From CAJGBR01 sp045637425 (GTDB lineage Bacteria > Bacteroidota > Bacteroidia > Bacteroidales > Rikenellaceae), in contig JAZTZL010000021.1 of NCBI GenBank assembly GCA_045637425.1, forward strand, positions 1-20,151: a stretch of 20,151 nucleotides of DNA. Reading direction: 5' to 3'. Under the pieces are notes generated by a model. The model saw only the letters and a program-made list of their open reading frames with translations. It searched no databases and was not told where the DNA came from. The position numbers were made by a program, and so were the translations under genes. Positions 7,182 through 14,848 of this stretch are shown here, piece after piece. How positions within the stretch are numbered: the stretch's first letter is position 1; each line of letters begins with the position of its first letter.

Positions 7182-7191
7182 AGCCAAAAAC

Positions 7192-7953
7192 TTATTGGTT
7201 ATTGTTCAAAAATTCGCGAGCCAGATTCAGGTAAGCGATTGCGCCTGACGAGCTGGCGTCATATTTTATAGCCGATAGGCGGTGGCTCGGAGCCTCGCTC
7301 AAACGGATATTTCGTTGGATAATTGTTTCGAATACGAGTTTGCCGAAAAATTTTCTCACTTCGGCTACGACCTGATTGGCAAGGTTTGTTCTCGAATACA
7401 TCGTGAGCAGGAATCCTTCGATTTCGAGTCCGGGATTCATCTTCGACTTCACAGTCTTTATGGTATTGAGAATCTTGCCCAGACCTTCAAGTGCGAGGTA
7501 TTCGCATTGTACGGGGATAATCACGCTGTCGGCTGCAATCAACGCATTGAGAGTCAGCAATCCCAGTGACGGCGAACAGTCGATGATGATGTAGTCGTAA
7601 TCGTTTTTGACCTCCGAGAGAGTTTTTTTCATTCTGCTGAGAGCATTCTCCATTTCGCCGAGTTCTTTTTCAGCTCCGGCCAGATTTATATTCGAAGGGA
7701 TAATGCTCAGGGTAGGGTGTATTTCGCTGTGTTGAATAGCTTCTTTAGCCTCGAGTCCGTTGATAATGCACTCATAGACATTATTTTCGGAATTGATATC
7801 AAACCCGAGTCCAGATGTACTTTGAGCCTGCGGGTCGAAGTCCACCAGCAGTACTTTTTTTTCTAGTACAGCGAGACTTGCTGAGAGGTTTATTGCCGTT
7901 GTAGTCTTACCTACACCGCCTTTTTGATTTGCAACAGCTACGATTTTACCCAT
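7192..7953 (-). CDS. parA: Chromosome-partitioning ATPase ParA (Soj/MinD family)
   Basis: ParA is a deviant-Walker ATPase that binds the nucleoid as an ATP dimer and is released by ParB, moving origins. The 253 residues show KGGVGKTT (11-18, deviant Walker A with signature Lys), VDFDPQAQ (37-44) and the Walker B segment IIIDCSPSLG (122-131). The frame is open 22 codons further upstream to an ATG at 8019, but I choose the ATG at 7953: it gives the family start MGKIVAVANQKGG, and the upstream ATG lies inside the probable -7 promoter box at 8017-8024. It is the first gene of the five-gene operon ending with mnmE. Function is secure. Confidence 0.96.
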   Translation of the reverse strand: MGKIVAVANQKGGVGKTTTAINLSASLAVLEKKVLLVDFDPQAQSTSGLGFDINSENNVYECIINGLEAKEAIQHSEIHPTLSIIPSNINLAGAEKELGEMENALSRMKKTLSEVKNDYDYIIIDCSPSLGLLTLNALIAADSVIIPVQCEYLALEGLGKILNTIKTVKSKMNPGLEIEGFLLTMYSRTNLANQVVAEVRKFFGKLVFETIIQRNIRLSEAPSHRLSAIKYDASSSGAIAYLNLAREFLNNNQ

Positions 7954-8016
7954 ATTTATAGTATCGATTAAGTCTGCAATATTACGAATTTTTTTCGAGA
8001 AATCACCATTAATATC

Positions 8017-8024
8017 CAAAATTA
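8017..8024 (-). promoter_or_regulatory. Probable -7 box of the parA operon
   Basis: The minus strand reads TAATTTTG from 8024 to 8017, a full match to the Bacteroidota -7 consensus TAnnTTTG. Transcription would start near 8005, giving a leader of about 50 nt to the chosen parA start. I see no good -33 TTG at the expected distance. Confidence 0.5.
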
Positions 8025-8093
8025 GATTTCGTGACGTTTATGTAGTGCGGTTAAAATGTTGAAGATAGTGTGAATATTTTGAGAAAAAATACC

Positions 8094-8101
8094 TAACTTT
8101 G
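8094..8101 (+). promoter_or_regulatory. Probable -7 box of the metal-efflux operon
   Basis: TAACTTTG matches the Bacteroidota -7 consensus TAnnTTTG exactly. It lies 15 bp before the ATG of the 155-residue gene, so the leader would be very short unless translation starts at a later ATG. The only nearby TTG (8079-8081) is too close to act as a standard -33 element, so an activator may be needed. No operator is obvious. Confidence 0.5.
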
Positions 8102-8115
8102 CGAGGATATAGCAG

Positions 8116-8583
8116 ATGTGTAAAGCACTGAAAAAACGGGTAGTTTTGGATTTGAAAAGATTTGTATCAGCAATAATGACTATGGTCGCGATGGCGGTGT
8201 TGATGGCTTCATCGATATTGCCGCATCATCATCACGGCGATGTTATTTATTGGTTTCCAGATGATTGTCTGTTTTGCGAGATGGAGTGTGCCGATTATCA
8301 CGATGCTTGTGGTGATTGCACCGAGCCCCATTCGGGAGATGACCACGATTCGGGTCGATGTGTGGGATTGTCGCCATATTTGGCAGCCTCTCACGATACC
8401 CGAGATGAGTCGCGCTATTTCGAACTGCCTCAAGTTTCGGACTTCACGTTCGATTCGGAATATTCTCTCATACAGCAACTGCCCGAGCCCATTGCGCGGC
8501 ACGTCGTAGTCATTGATGACAATCGGTGCGAGTCGGTTTTGGTTCGAGGGCGAGGATTGCGAGCTCCGCCTGCGCTGGTGTAA
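8116..8583 (+). CDS. Small exported His/Cys-rich protein at the head of the efflux operon
   Basis: The 155 residues begin with a basic stretch and a hydrophobic segment (about 16-36, ending VLMASSILP), a signal peptide or anchor. Directly after it comes HHHH (37-40), then a cluster of Cys51, Cys54, Cys58, Cys65, Cys68 and Cys82 mixed with His and Asp (HDACGDC, PHSGDDHD). This is a plausible soft-metal binding site outside the inner membrane. The C-terminus ends VLVRGRGLRAPPALV. The pattern LPHHHH...LRAPP resembles small Bacteroidota proteins annotated DUF6769, but I recall this family only loosely. The next gene follows after 100 bp, and the divergent parA lies upstream. It may bind the metal for the pump or dampen its toxicity, as periplasmic metal-binding accessory proteins do. 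A later start at Met21 is possible because the promoter box is only 15 bp away. Confidence 0.7.
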   Translation: MCKALKKRVVLDLKRFVSAIMTMVAMAVLMASSILPHHHHGDVIYWFPDDCLFCEMECADYHDACGDCTEPHSGDDHDSGRCVGLSPYLAASHDTRDESRYFELPQVSDFTFDSEYSLIQQLPEPIARHVVVIDDNRCESVLVRGRGLRAPPALV

Positions 8584-8683
8584 TCTGAACTTTTTTGTGG
8601 GGGAATTCTCTCCCGATAGAGTCGGTTTGTATTTACATTCCGACATTCAGTCGATGTATATTAACTCAAATAAACAAAATACA

Positions 8684-10201
8684 ATGAAAAAATATTTGAT
8701 GCTTGCGGCTGCAGTAGTGTTTATGTTCTCTTGCGGCAAGCATAACGAAAAGAAAAGTGATAAACACGAACACGCAACCGTAGCTCACAATCATTCACAC
8801 GATGGTCACGACCACTCTGCGCATAAGCACGAAGATAAGAAGAGTGATGCAAAGAGTGCAGCAAAGTCTACCGAGCACAAACACGACCACTCGCACGATG
8901 GCCACGACCACTCTGCGCACAAGCACGAAGATAAGAAGAGCGATGCAAAGAGTGCAGCAAAGTCTACCGAGCACAAACACGATCATTCACACGATGGTCA
9001 CGACCACTCTTCGCACAAGCACGAAGATAAGAAGGGTGATGCAAAGAGCGCAGCAAAGTCTACTGAGCACAAACACGATCATTCACACGATGGTCACGAC
9101 CATAGTTCGCACTCGCACGATGGACATTCACACGATGCGCACAATCACGATGGCCACGATCACGGCAATCCTGATGAAATCAAGTTTACCAAGCATCAGG
9201 CTCACGTAGCAGGTTTGCAGACCGAGATTGTTTCTGCGGGCGAGTTTACTGCCGTAATCCGCACTTCAGGTGAAATCTCGGCAGCAGTTGGCTCGGAGCA
9301 AATCATCGTAGCCAAATCTTCAGGTGTAATATCATTCGTGAAAAATGTTTCGGCCGAAGGTGCAGAACTTAGAGCTAACCAGAAATTGGCTACAATCAGT
9401 TCGAAGAGTCTTGCTACGGGCGATAAACTTGTACAGATTAAGGCTGAGTATGAGGCTGCAGAACAAGCCTACAACCGAGCTAAGAAGTTGAATGAAGAAA
9501 AAATTGTCTCAGCCAAGGAGGTTGAAAGACTCAAGGCAGAGTATCTGTCGGCAAAGAGTCGTTACGATGCAGTTGCCAAGAGCAGCGATAAGTCTGGCGG
9601 CGTAGCACTCAATTCACCTATTTCAGGTTATTTGAAATCACGTCTGGTAGAAGAGGGTGATTTCGTTGAAGAGGGTACTGCTATTGCCGTGGTTACTCAA
9701 ACCCGTCGTTTGCAGCTCAGAGCTGAAGTTCCGGAAAAATATTATGCAGAGTTGCGCAATGTAAAGGGTGCAAACTTCACTACTTCGTATGATGACAAGT
9801 TGTACAAACTCTCGGATATGAACGGCCGATTGTTGTCTTATGGCCGTACTTCGACAGATGGCGCATTCTATGTTCCCGTTACATTCGAATTTGACAACTG
9901 CGGCGATGTTCTGCCGGGAGCATTCGTTGAAATCTACCTGCTCACAGGCGGCCGTCATAATGTAATGACTCTGCCCGTTAGTGCAGTAACTGAACAACAG
10001 GGACTGAAATTCGTATTCATTAAGTTGGACGATGAGTGCTACAAGAAACAGGAGGTCAAGACTGGGCTCACCAATGGCGAGCGCATCGAAATTCTCTCTG
10101 GACTCGAAGTGGGTCAAGAGGTAGTAACTCGAGGCGTAACTCAGGTTAAATTGGCAGCTTCGGCGTCAGTTGTTCCCGAAGGACACTCACATAGTCACTA
10201 A
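8684..10201 (+). CDS. His-rich lipoprotein periplasmic adaptor of an RND metal pump (CusB/CzcB type)
   Basis: This membrane-fusion protein should link the inner-membrane pump to the outer-membrane channel. I start it at the ATG at 8684 (505 residues), because it opens with a lipoprotein signal MKKYLMLAAAVVFMFSC with the lipid-carrying Cys at 17; the frame is open for 57 more codons upstream but those lack a signal. Residues 20-160 are an extreme His-rich segment with about 40 His, formed by three 32-residue repeats and a fourth partial one. The adaptor proper follows: beta-barrel and lipoyl halves (about 195-245 and 309-340; LNSPISGYL), an alpha-helical hairpin (about 246-301), and a C-terminal membrane-proximal domain. 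The chain ends HSHSH. CusB-like proteins have fewer metal ligands, so the His segment may act as a periplasmic metal sponge or sensor. It is 18 bp upstream of the pump gene. Confidence 0.92.
   Translation: MKKYLMLAAAVVFMFSCGKHNEKKSDKHEHATVAHNHSHDGHDHSAHKHEDKKSDAKSAAKSTEHKHDHSHDGHDHSAHKHEDKKSDAKSAAKSTEHKHDHSHDGHDHSSHKHEDKKGDAKSAAKSTEHKHDHSHDGHDHSSHSHDGHSHDAHNHDGHDHGNPDEIKFTKHQAHVAGLQTEIVSAGEFTAVIRTSGEISAAVGSEQIIVAKSSGVISFVKNVSAEGAELRANQKLATISSKSLATGDKLVQIKAEYEAAEQAYNRAKKLNEEKIVSAKEVERLKAEYLSAKSRYDAVAKSSDKSGGVALNSPISGYLKSRLVEEGDFVEEGTAIAVVTQTRRLQLRAEVPEKYYAELRNVKGANFTTSYDDKLYKLSDMNGRLLSYGRTSTDGAFYVPVTFEFDNCGDVLPGAFVEIYLLTGGRHNVMTLPVSAVTEQQGLKFVFIKLDDECYKKQEVKTGLTNGERIEILSGLEVGQEVVTRGVTQVKLAASASVVPEGHSHSH
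8792..9079 (+). repeat. Three 96-bp in-frame tandem repeats encoding a His-rich segment
   Basis: Copies lie at 8792-8887, 8888-8983 and 8984-9079, with a partial fourth from 9080 to about 9163. Each codes for 32 residues with eight His (HSHDGHDHS, HKHEDKK, SAAKSTEHKHD). Copies 1 and 2 differ at six bases, all synonymous; copy 3 adds two residue changes (Ala to Ser, Ser to Gly). The unit length is a multiple of three, so copy loss or gain keeps the frame. The high identity makes recombination or slippage likely. Confidence 0.95.
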
Positions 10202-10204
10202 TCC

Positions 10205-10212
10205 AAAGGAGG
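10205..10212 (+). promoter_or_regulatory. Strong Shine-Dalgarno before the RND pump gene
   Basis: AAAGGAGG is a near-perfect ribosome-binding site ending 7 bp before the ATG at 10220. Most other starts in this window show no such site, as is usual in Bacteroidota, so it stands out. It supports the chosen start of the pump gene. Confidence 0.7.
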
Positions 10213-10219
10213 AATCGCT

Positions 10220-13200
10220 ATGCTGAATCGCATAATAAAATTTTCACTTAATAACCGCTTGATGATTCTGGTGGGAGCTGTTCTGCTGACTCTCGGTGGA
10301 GTATATACGGCATCGAATATGGAGGTCGATGTATTCCCCGACTTGAATGCTCCGACCGTAGTGGTTATGACCGAGGCGCACGGAATGGCTGCCGAGGAGG
10401 TAGAACGTCTTGTAACTTTCCCGATTGAGACTGCGGTAAACGGTGCTACAAATGTACGCCGAGTTCGTTCGTCGTCATCAATGGGTTTCTCTATTGTTTG
10501 GGTAGAATTTGATTGGGGTACGGATATATATTTGGCTCGCCAGATTGTATCGGAAAAGCTATCGATTGTAGGTGAGGAGTTGCCTTCGAATGTCGGCAAA
10601 CCGACGCTTGGTCCGCAATCATCAATTTTAGGCGAGATGATGATTATCGCGTTGCGTTCGGACACCACTTCATTGCAGGATTTGCGTACGATGGCCGATT
10701 GGACACTGCGTCCATTGTTGCTCTCGATGGGTGGCGTAGCGCAGGTCGCAGTAATCGGTGGTGAGATAAAAGAGTATCAGATTCTAGTATCTCCGACCCG
10801 AATGAAGCGATATGGAGTAACACTTGACGAGGTGCTTGCCGTTACGCGCGGAATGAACCGAAATGCTTCAGGTGGTACAATCTATCAATATGGCAATGAG
10901 TATATCATTCGCGGTGTGCTGCTGACAGACGAGGTTGAGCAGATGGCAAAAGCCGTAGTCAAGACCGTAGACCGAGTACCCGTAAAACTCGAGGATATTG
11001 CAGATGTTAAGATTGGCAATAAGGCTCCGAAGTTGGGTCTGGCGTCGCATCGTGGCGAGCCTGCGGTAATACTGACCGTTACCAAGCAGCCTGCTACGAA
11101 CACTCGTGCGTTGACTGCACGCATAGACGCTGCGCTCGAGAATATGAAGAAGAGTTTGCCGGCAGATGTTGAGATTGCTACCGACTTGTTCCGCCAATCT
11201 CGTTTCATTGACAACTCTATCGGCAATGTGAAGAGTGCTCTCTTTGAAGGTGCAATTTTCGTTGTAATTGTATTATTCCTGTTTTTGATGAATGTCCGTA
11301 CTACGGTCATTTCGTTGGTAACCATACCGCTCTCTATTCTGTTCTCAATTTTGACACTGCGCATTTTGGGGCTGACAATCAACACAATGTCACTTGGAGG
11401 TATTGCCATTGCCATAGGTTCGTTGGTAGATGATGCTATTGTCGATGTCGAGAATATCTTTAAGCGACTCAAGGAGAATCGACAGCTGCCTATTAACCAG
11501 CAAAAAAGTATGATTAAGGTAGTGTATGATGCCTCTCGTGAGGTCAGAATGCCTATTCTGAACTCAACTTTGATTATCGTTGCATCATTCGTTCCGTTGT
11601 TCTTCCTCAGTGGTATGGAGGGCAGAATGTTGGTGCCGCTGGGCATTGCCTTTATTACTTCGTTGTTTGCTTCTACGCTGATAGCTCTGACGCTGACTCC
11701 AGTGTTGTGTAGTTATATGCTCAAAAAGGGCAATCAGAACGAACGCGATCCGTTCATTGTTCGTTCGCTGAAAGGAATCTATTTGCGAATGCTTTCGTGG
11801 GTGCTCAGCCATAAAATGGGTATTCTGATTCCGACCATAATTCTGTTTGCTGGTGCAATATATATTTACACATTGCTGGGACACAGCTTCCTGCCGCCAT
11901 TTAATGAGGGCTCGATGACTGTCAATGTCAGCACGTTGCCGGGTGTATCGCTCGAGGTGTCTGACCGCATTGGTCGCCGTGCAGAGGAGATTCTGCTATC
12001 GATACCTGAAGTCAAGACTACGGGTCGCAAGACAGGTCGTGCCGAGCTGGACGAACACTCGTTCGGTATCAACACATCTGAAATCGAGGCTCCGTTCGAG
12101 CTGAAGGATCGTTCTAAAGATGAGATGCTCAAAGAGGTGCGTGCGAAGATGGCAACGCTGCCGGGTGTGAATGTCGAAATCGGACAGCCAATCTCTCACC
12201 GAATTGATGCTATGTTGTCGGGTACGAAGGCGAACATTGCAATCAAGATATTTGGTTCGGATTTGACCCATCTGTTCAAATTGGGTAATGACATTAAGAC
12301 TCTGATTGCGGATATTCCGGGCATTGCCGACCTTAACGTAGAACAGCAGATTGAACGTCCGCAATTGCAAATCAAGCCGCGCCGAGATGTTTTGGCTAAA
12401 TATGGAGTTCCGCTGCCACACTTTGCTGAGATGGTGAATGTGTTATTGGGTGGCGAGGCTGTCTGCGAAGTGTATGACGGCAATCGTGCATTTGATTTGA
12501 CACTGAAGGTTGCCGATGCTGACCGAGCTACAATCGAGTCTATTGGCGATATGTTGGTAGATGCAGGTGGACGTAAGGTGCCATTCTCGACCATTGCCGA
12601 GATTACCTCGTCGATGGGGCCCAATACGATTAACCGCGAGAATGTGAGCCGTAAGGTGGTTGTTTCGACCAACATCTCTGGAGCCGACCTGCGTGGTGTT
12701 GTAGACGCAATCCGCGAACGTGTAGATGCAAATATAACTCTGCCTGAAGGTTATCACGTTGAGTATGGTGGTCAGTTCGAGAGTGAGCAGGCTGCATCAC
12801 GTACTTTGATGATTGCCTCGATTTTCGCTATTTTGGTAATTTTCTTGTTGCTTTACAACGAATTCCGCAATGTGCCACAGGCTGCGGTTATTATGTTGAA
12901 TTTGCCGTTGGCTCTGATTGGTGGTGTATTTACAATCTATTTTACGGATAAGGTTGTTAGCATTCCGTCTATTATCGGATTTATTTCGTTGTTTGGTATT
13001 GCAACTCGAAACGGTATGTTGTTGATTTCGAGATACAATGACTTGATGAGTCAGGGAATGTCGCTTGGTGATGCAGTTCTGAAGGGTTCGATTGACCGTC
13101 TGAATCCGATTTTGATGACTGCCTTGACCTCTGCGCTGGCATTGATTCCGTTGGCATTGGGCGGCGAACTGCCTGGTAATGAAATTCAGAGTCCGATGGC

Positions 13201-13324
13201 TAAGGTGTTGCTGGGCGGATTGCTCTCGTCTACGTTGCTGAACGGTTTTGTAGTGCCGATTATGTACACCTACCTGCATAACAAGGGCGGAGTAAAATTC
13301 TCTGAAGATGAAATTTCCGAATAA
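10220..13324 (+). CDS. HME-type RND heavy-metal efflux pump (CusA/CzcA family)
   Basis: This inner-membrane proton/metal antiporter works as a trimer and exports metal ions through the adaptor and channel. Its 1034 residues match the family (about 1040-1060). The two-fold RND plan is clear: TM1 at about 12-32, a large periplasmic loop, a TM2-TM6 block at about 340-500, TM7 near 536-553, the second loop, and TM8-TM12 at about 863-1015. The TM4 segment GGIAIAIGSLVDDAIVDVEN carries Asp404 and Glu411, in the place of CusA Asp405, and lacks the first Asp of CzcA. The Met positions used by CusA for Cu(I) (573, 623, 672) appear as Val, Glu and Ala by a gapless hand alignment, and CusA Glu939 is Arg930 here (GIATRNG). 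So it is HME-RND but neither typical CusA nor CzcA; I leave the metal open. It lies between adaptor and channel genes. Confidence 0.95.
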   Translation: MLNRIIKFSLNNRLMILVGAVLLTLGGVYTASNMEVDVFPDLNAPTVVVMTEAHGMAAEEVERLVTFPIETAVNGATNVRRVRSSSSMGFSIVWVEFDWGTDIYLARQIVSEKLSIVGEELPSNVGKPTLGPQSSILGEMMIIALRSDTTSLQDLRTMADWTLRPLLLSMGGVAQVAVIGGEIKEYQILVSPTRMKRYGVTLDEVLAVTRGMNRNASGGTIYQYGNEYIIRGVLLTDEVEQMAKAVVKTVDRVPVKLEDIADVKIGNKAPKLGLASHRGEPAVILTVTKQPATNTRALTARIDAALENMKKSLPADVEIATDLFRQSRFIDNSIGNVKSALFEGAIFVVIVLFLFLMNVRTTVISLVTIPLSILFSILTLRILGLTINTMSLGGIAIAIGSLVDDAIVDVENIFKRLKENRQLPINQQKSMIKVVYDASREVRMPILNSTLIIVASFVPLFFLSGMEGRMLVPLGIAFITSLFASTLIALTLTPVLCSYMLKKGNQNERDPFIVRSLKGIYLRMLSWVLSHKMGILIPTIILFAGAIYIYTLLGHSFLPPFNEGSMTVNVSTLPGVSLEVSDRIGRRAEEILLSIPEVKTTGRKTGRAELDEHSFGINTSEIEAPFELKDRSKDEMLKEVRAKMATLPGVNVEIGQPISHRIDAMLSGTKANIAIKIFGSDLTHLFKLGNDIKTLIADIPGIADLNVEQQIERPQLQIKPRRDVLAKYGVPLPHFAEMVNVLLGGEAVCEVYDGNRAFDLTLKVADADRATIESIGDMLVDAGGRKVPFSTIAEITSSMGPNTINRENVSRKVVVSTNISGADLRGVVDAIRERVDANITLPEGYHVEYGGQFESEQAASRTLMIASIFAILVIFLLLYNEFRNVPQAAVIMLNLPLALIGGVFTIYFTDKVVSIPSIIGFISLFGIATRNGMLLISRYNDLMSQGMSLGDAVLKGSIDRLNPILMTALTSALALIPLALGGELPGNEIQSPMAKVLLGGLLSSTLLNGFVVPIMYTYLHNKGGVKFSEDEISE

Positions 13325-13341
13325 AACTTAAGTGAATCAGA

Positions 13342-14511
13342 ATGAAAAAAGCATTAATCATTATATCGTTACTGTTCTGCGGAGCGTTGCCTTCGCAAGG
13401 ACAGTCTTGGGCAGAATTCATTTCAACAGTCGAGCAAAATAACTTGACAATAAAATCATTACGACAAGCTGCCGAGGCTCGCAAGTTGGAGAACCGCTCG
13501 GAAAAACTGCTGGCAGACCCTACGGTCGAGTTCGGATATATGTGGCGCACACCCTCGTCAATAGGCAATAAACACAGTTTCAGTGTTAGACAGGGCGTGG
13601 ACATTTCGACTCTGACCGGTGCTAAATCGCGTCTGGTTAAGGCTCTGAATGTTGAGACCGAGTCGGCGTTCCGCGCTCACCGCATAGAGGTGTTGCTGGA
13701 GGTCGAGCGAGTTGCAATCGAGCTCTACTGCTACGAAACTGTGGTGTCGCACCTGAAGATGCAGTTGGATAATGCCAAGTTGCTGGAAACAGGTTATGCA
13801 CAGCGCTACGAGTCGGGCGACATCAGTAAGATGGAGTACAATGCCGTGCGTAGCAATCTGTTGAAGGTTACTACGGATTATTCGAATGCCTGCATTGAGC
13901 GCGATGCGCTGCGCAAGCGACTTGAGGTACTGAACGGGGGGAAGGCCATTTTGGTTGTTGAACCCTCGTTGCAACTGCCGCAGAATTTCGACGCGTGGAT
14001 TGAGGGAGCAGCACAGAAGAATCCCGCACTTGAGAATGCCATTGCGCAACTCGAGTCTGCACGTCGCCGTTTGTCGGTGAACAAGACTAACCAATTGCCG
14101 TCGCTCAATGTAGGATATGCTCACGAGTCGGGTGGGGCAGAGAAGGCTAATGGCGTAGTTGTCGGAGTCAGTGTGCCGTTGTGGTCTGGCCGCAACCGAG
14201 TTAAGCAGTCGAAGGCTGCCATCGAGTCGGTGAAGGCCGATGTTCAGCAGATGGAGTTGGACGTCGTAGCTCGATTGCGTGCGATTTACGAACGTGCGAG
14301 TTCGCTCGAGCAGTTGGCGCGTCAGGCTGAGTCAGAAATCACTGCAGCCGATGAGTTGAATCTGTTGCGCAAGGCTGTAGAGGCTGGCGAGATTTCCGTA
14401 GGTGAATACATTTCGATGGCGCACGTTCAGTATGATTTACTCAGACAGAAAGAGGAATTATGGCGTGATTACAGATTTGCGGCTGCCGAGTTATTGGCCG
14501 TCGAGTTGTAG
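13342..14511 (+). CDS. TolC-family outer-membrane efflux channel (CusC/CzcC-like)
   Basis: This protein should form the trimeric outer-membrane duct of the metal pump. The 389 residues start with a signal peptide (MKKALIIISLLFCGALPSQG; no good lipobox, so probably not a lipoprotein), followed by two long repeats of coiled-coil helices with the outer membrane efflux protein pattern: NNLTIKSLRQAAEARKLENRSEKLLADPTVEFGYMW in the first half and NPALENAIAQLESARRRLSVNKTNQLPSLNVGY in the second, each leading into a short beta segment. It is shorter than E. coli CusC (about 460). It begins 17 bp after the pump stop and is the last gene before a strong terminator. Family is clear from the repeat pattern and the operon. 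Confidence 0.9.
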   Translation: MKKALIIISLLFCGALPSQGQSWAEFISTVEQNNLTIKSLRQAAEARKLENRSEKLLADPTVEFGYMWRTPSSIGNKHSFSVRQGVDISTLTGAKSRLVKALNVETESAFRAHRIEVLLEVERVAIELYCYETVVSHLKMQLDNAKLLETGYAQRYESGDISKMEYNAVRSNLLKVTTDYSNACIERDALRKRLEVLNGGKAILVVEPSLQLPQNFDAWIEGAAQKNPALENAIAQLESARRRLSVNKTNQLPSLNVGYAHESGGAEKANGVVVGVSVPLWSGRNRVKQSKAAIESVKADVQQMELDVVARLRAIYERASSLEQLARQAESEITAADELNLLRKAVEAGEISVGEYISMAHVQYDLLRQKEELWRDYRFAAAELLAVEL

Positions 14512-14536
14512 TTTGTTCATATACCTTGATAAATAC

Positions 14537-14565
14537 AAAAGCCTGCCTATAGGCGGGCTTTTTTT
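14537..14565 (+). terminator. Rho-independent terminator of the metal-efflux operon
   Basis: AAAAGCCTGCC pairs with GGCGGGCTTTT around a TATA loop (11 bp with one G-T pair), followed by a run of T. It begins 26 bp after the channel-gene stop codon. Confidence 0.92.
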
Positions 14566-14790
14566 CATTGACTTTGCTTTGATTTTTTTTCAATCCCCCT
14601 CTCAAAATGCGTTGTAGCGCAGATATGAAAATTTTGATGAAATTTATTACTAAAAAGTTTAAAATTATATTGTTTACTCTTATTTGAAAACAGAATCTAT
14701 GTATAGGATATTATTCCAAACTCCTATTTTTACATTTACTTAATTTTTGGGATACTATTGCAGATTATGATTATATAGCAGTCGGTTTAC
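14566..14790. other. Non-coding spacer between two convergent operons
   Basis: The gap between the efflux operon and the outer-membrane protein gene (14512-14848) holds two terminators at its ends and, between them, AT-rich DNA in which I see no gene, repeat or promoter. Confidence 0.6.
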
Positions 14791-14830
14791 TACAAAATAA
14801 AACGAGGTCGGAGTGTATTCGACCTCGTTT
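14791..14830 (-). terminator. Rho-independent terminator of the outer-membrane protein gene
   Basis: On the minus strand AAACGAGGTCG pairs perfectly with CGACCTCGTTT (11 bp, 9-base loop) and is followed by TTATTTTG. It lies 18 bp past the stop codon at 14849. The stem itself is at 14800-14830. Confidence 0.9.
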
Positions 14831-14848
14831 GTTATCTAGGTGATTCCG

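Noticed and set aside
7182..7187. TTG start of ParB two codons upstream
   Set aside because: The ATG at 7181 gives the normal ParB start and a better spacing from the parA stop codon.
7954..8019. Longer ParA start at the ATG at 8019
   Set aside because: It would add 22 residues before the conserved MGKIVAVANQKGGVGKTT start and lies inside the probable -7 promoter box.
8599..8644. Riboswitch or attenuator in the 100-bp gap before the adaptor gene
   Set aside because: Only weak hairpins (GGGGGA with TCTCCC, GTCGG with CCGAC) are present, without a T-run or a known aptamer pattern.
8513..8683. 57-codon upstream extension of the adaptor frame
   Set aside because: It overlaps the previous gene and lacks a signal peptide, while the ATG at 8684 opens a textbook lipoprotein signal.
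8795..9209. Long open frames on both strands across the adaptor's His-rich segment
   Set aside because: They are produced by the 96-bp repeat, whose length is a multiple of three, so any stop-free frame stays open through every copy. Their products are low-complexity and have no start context.
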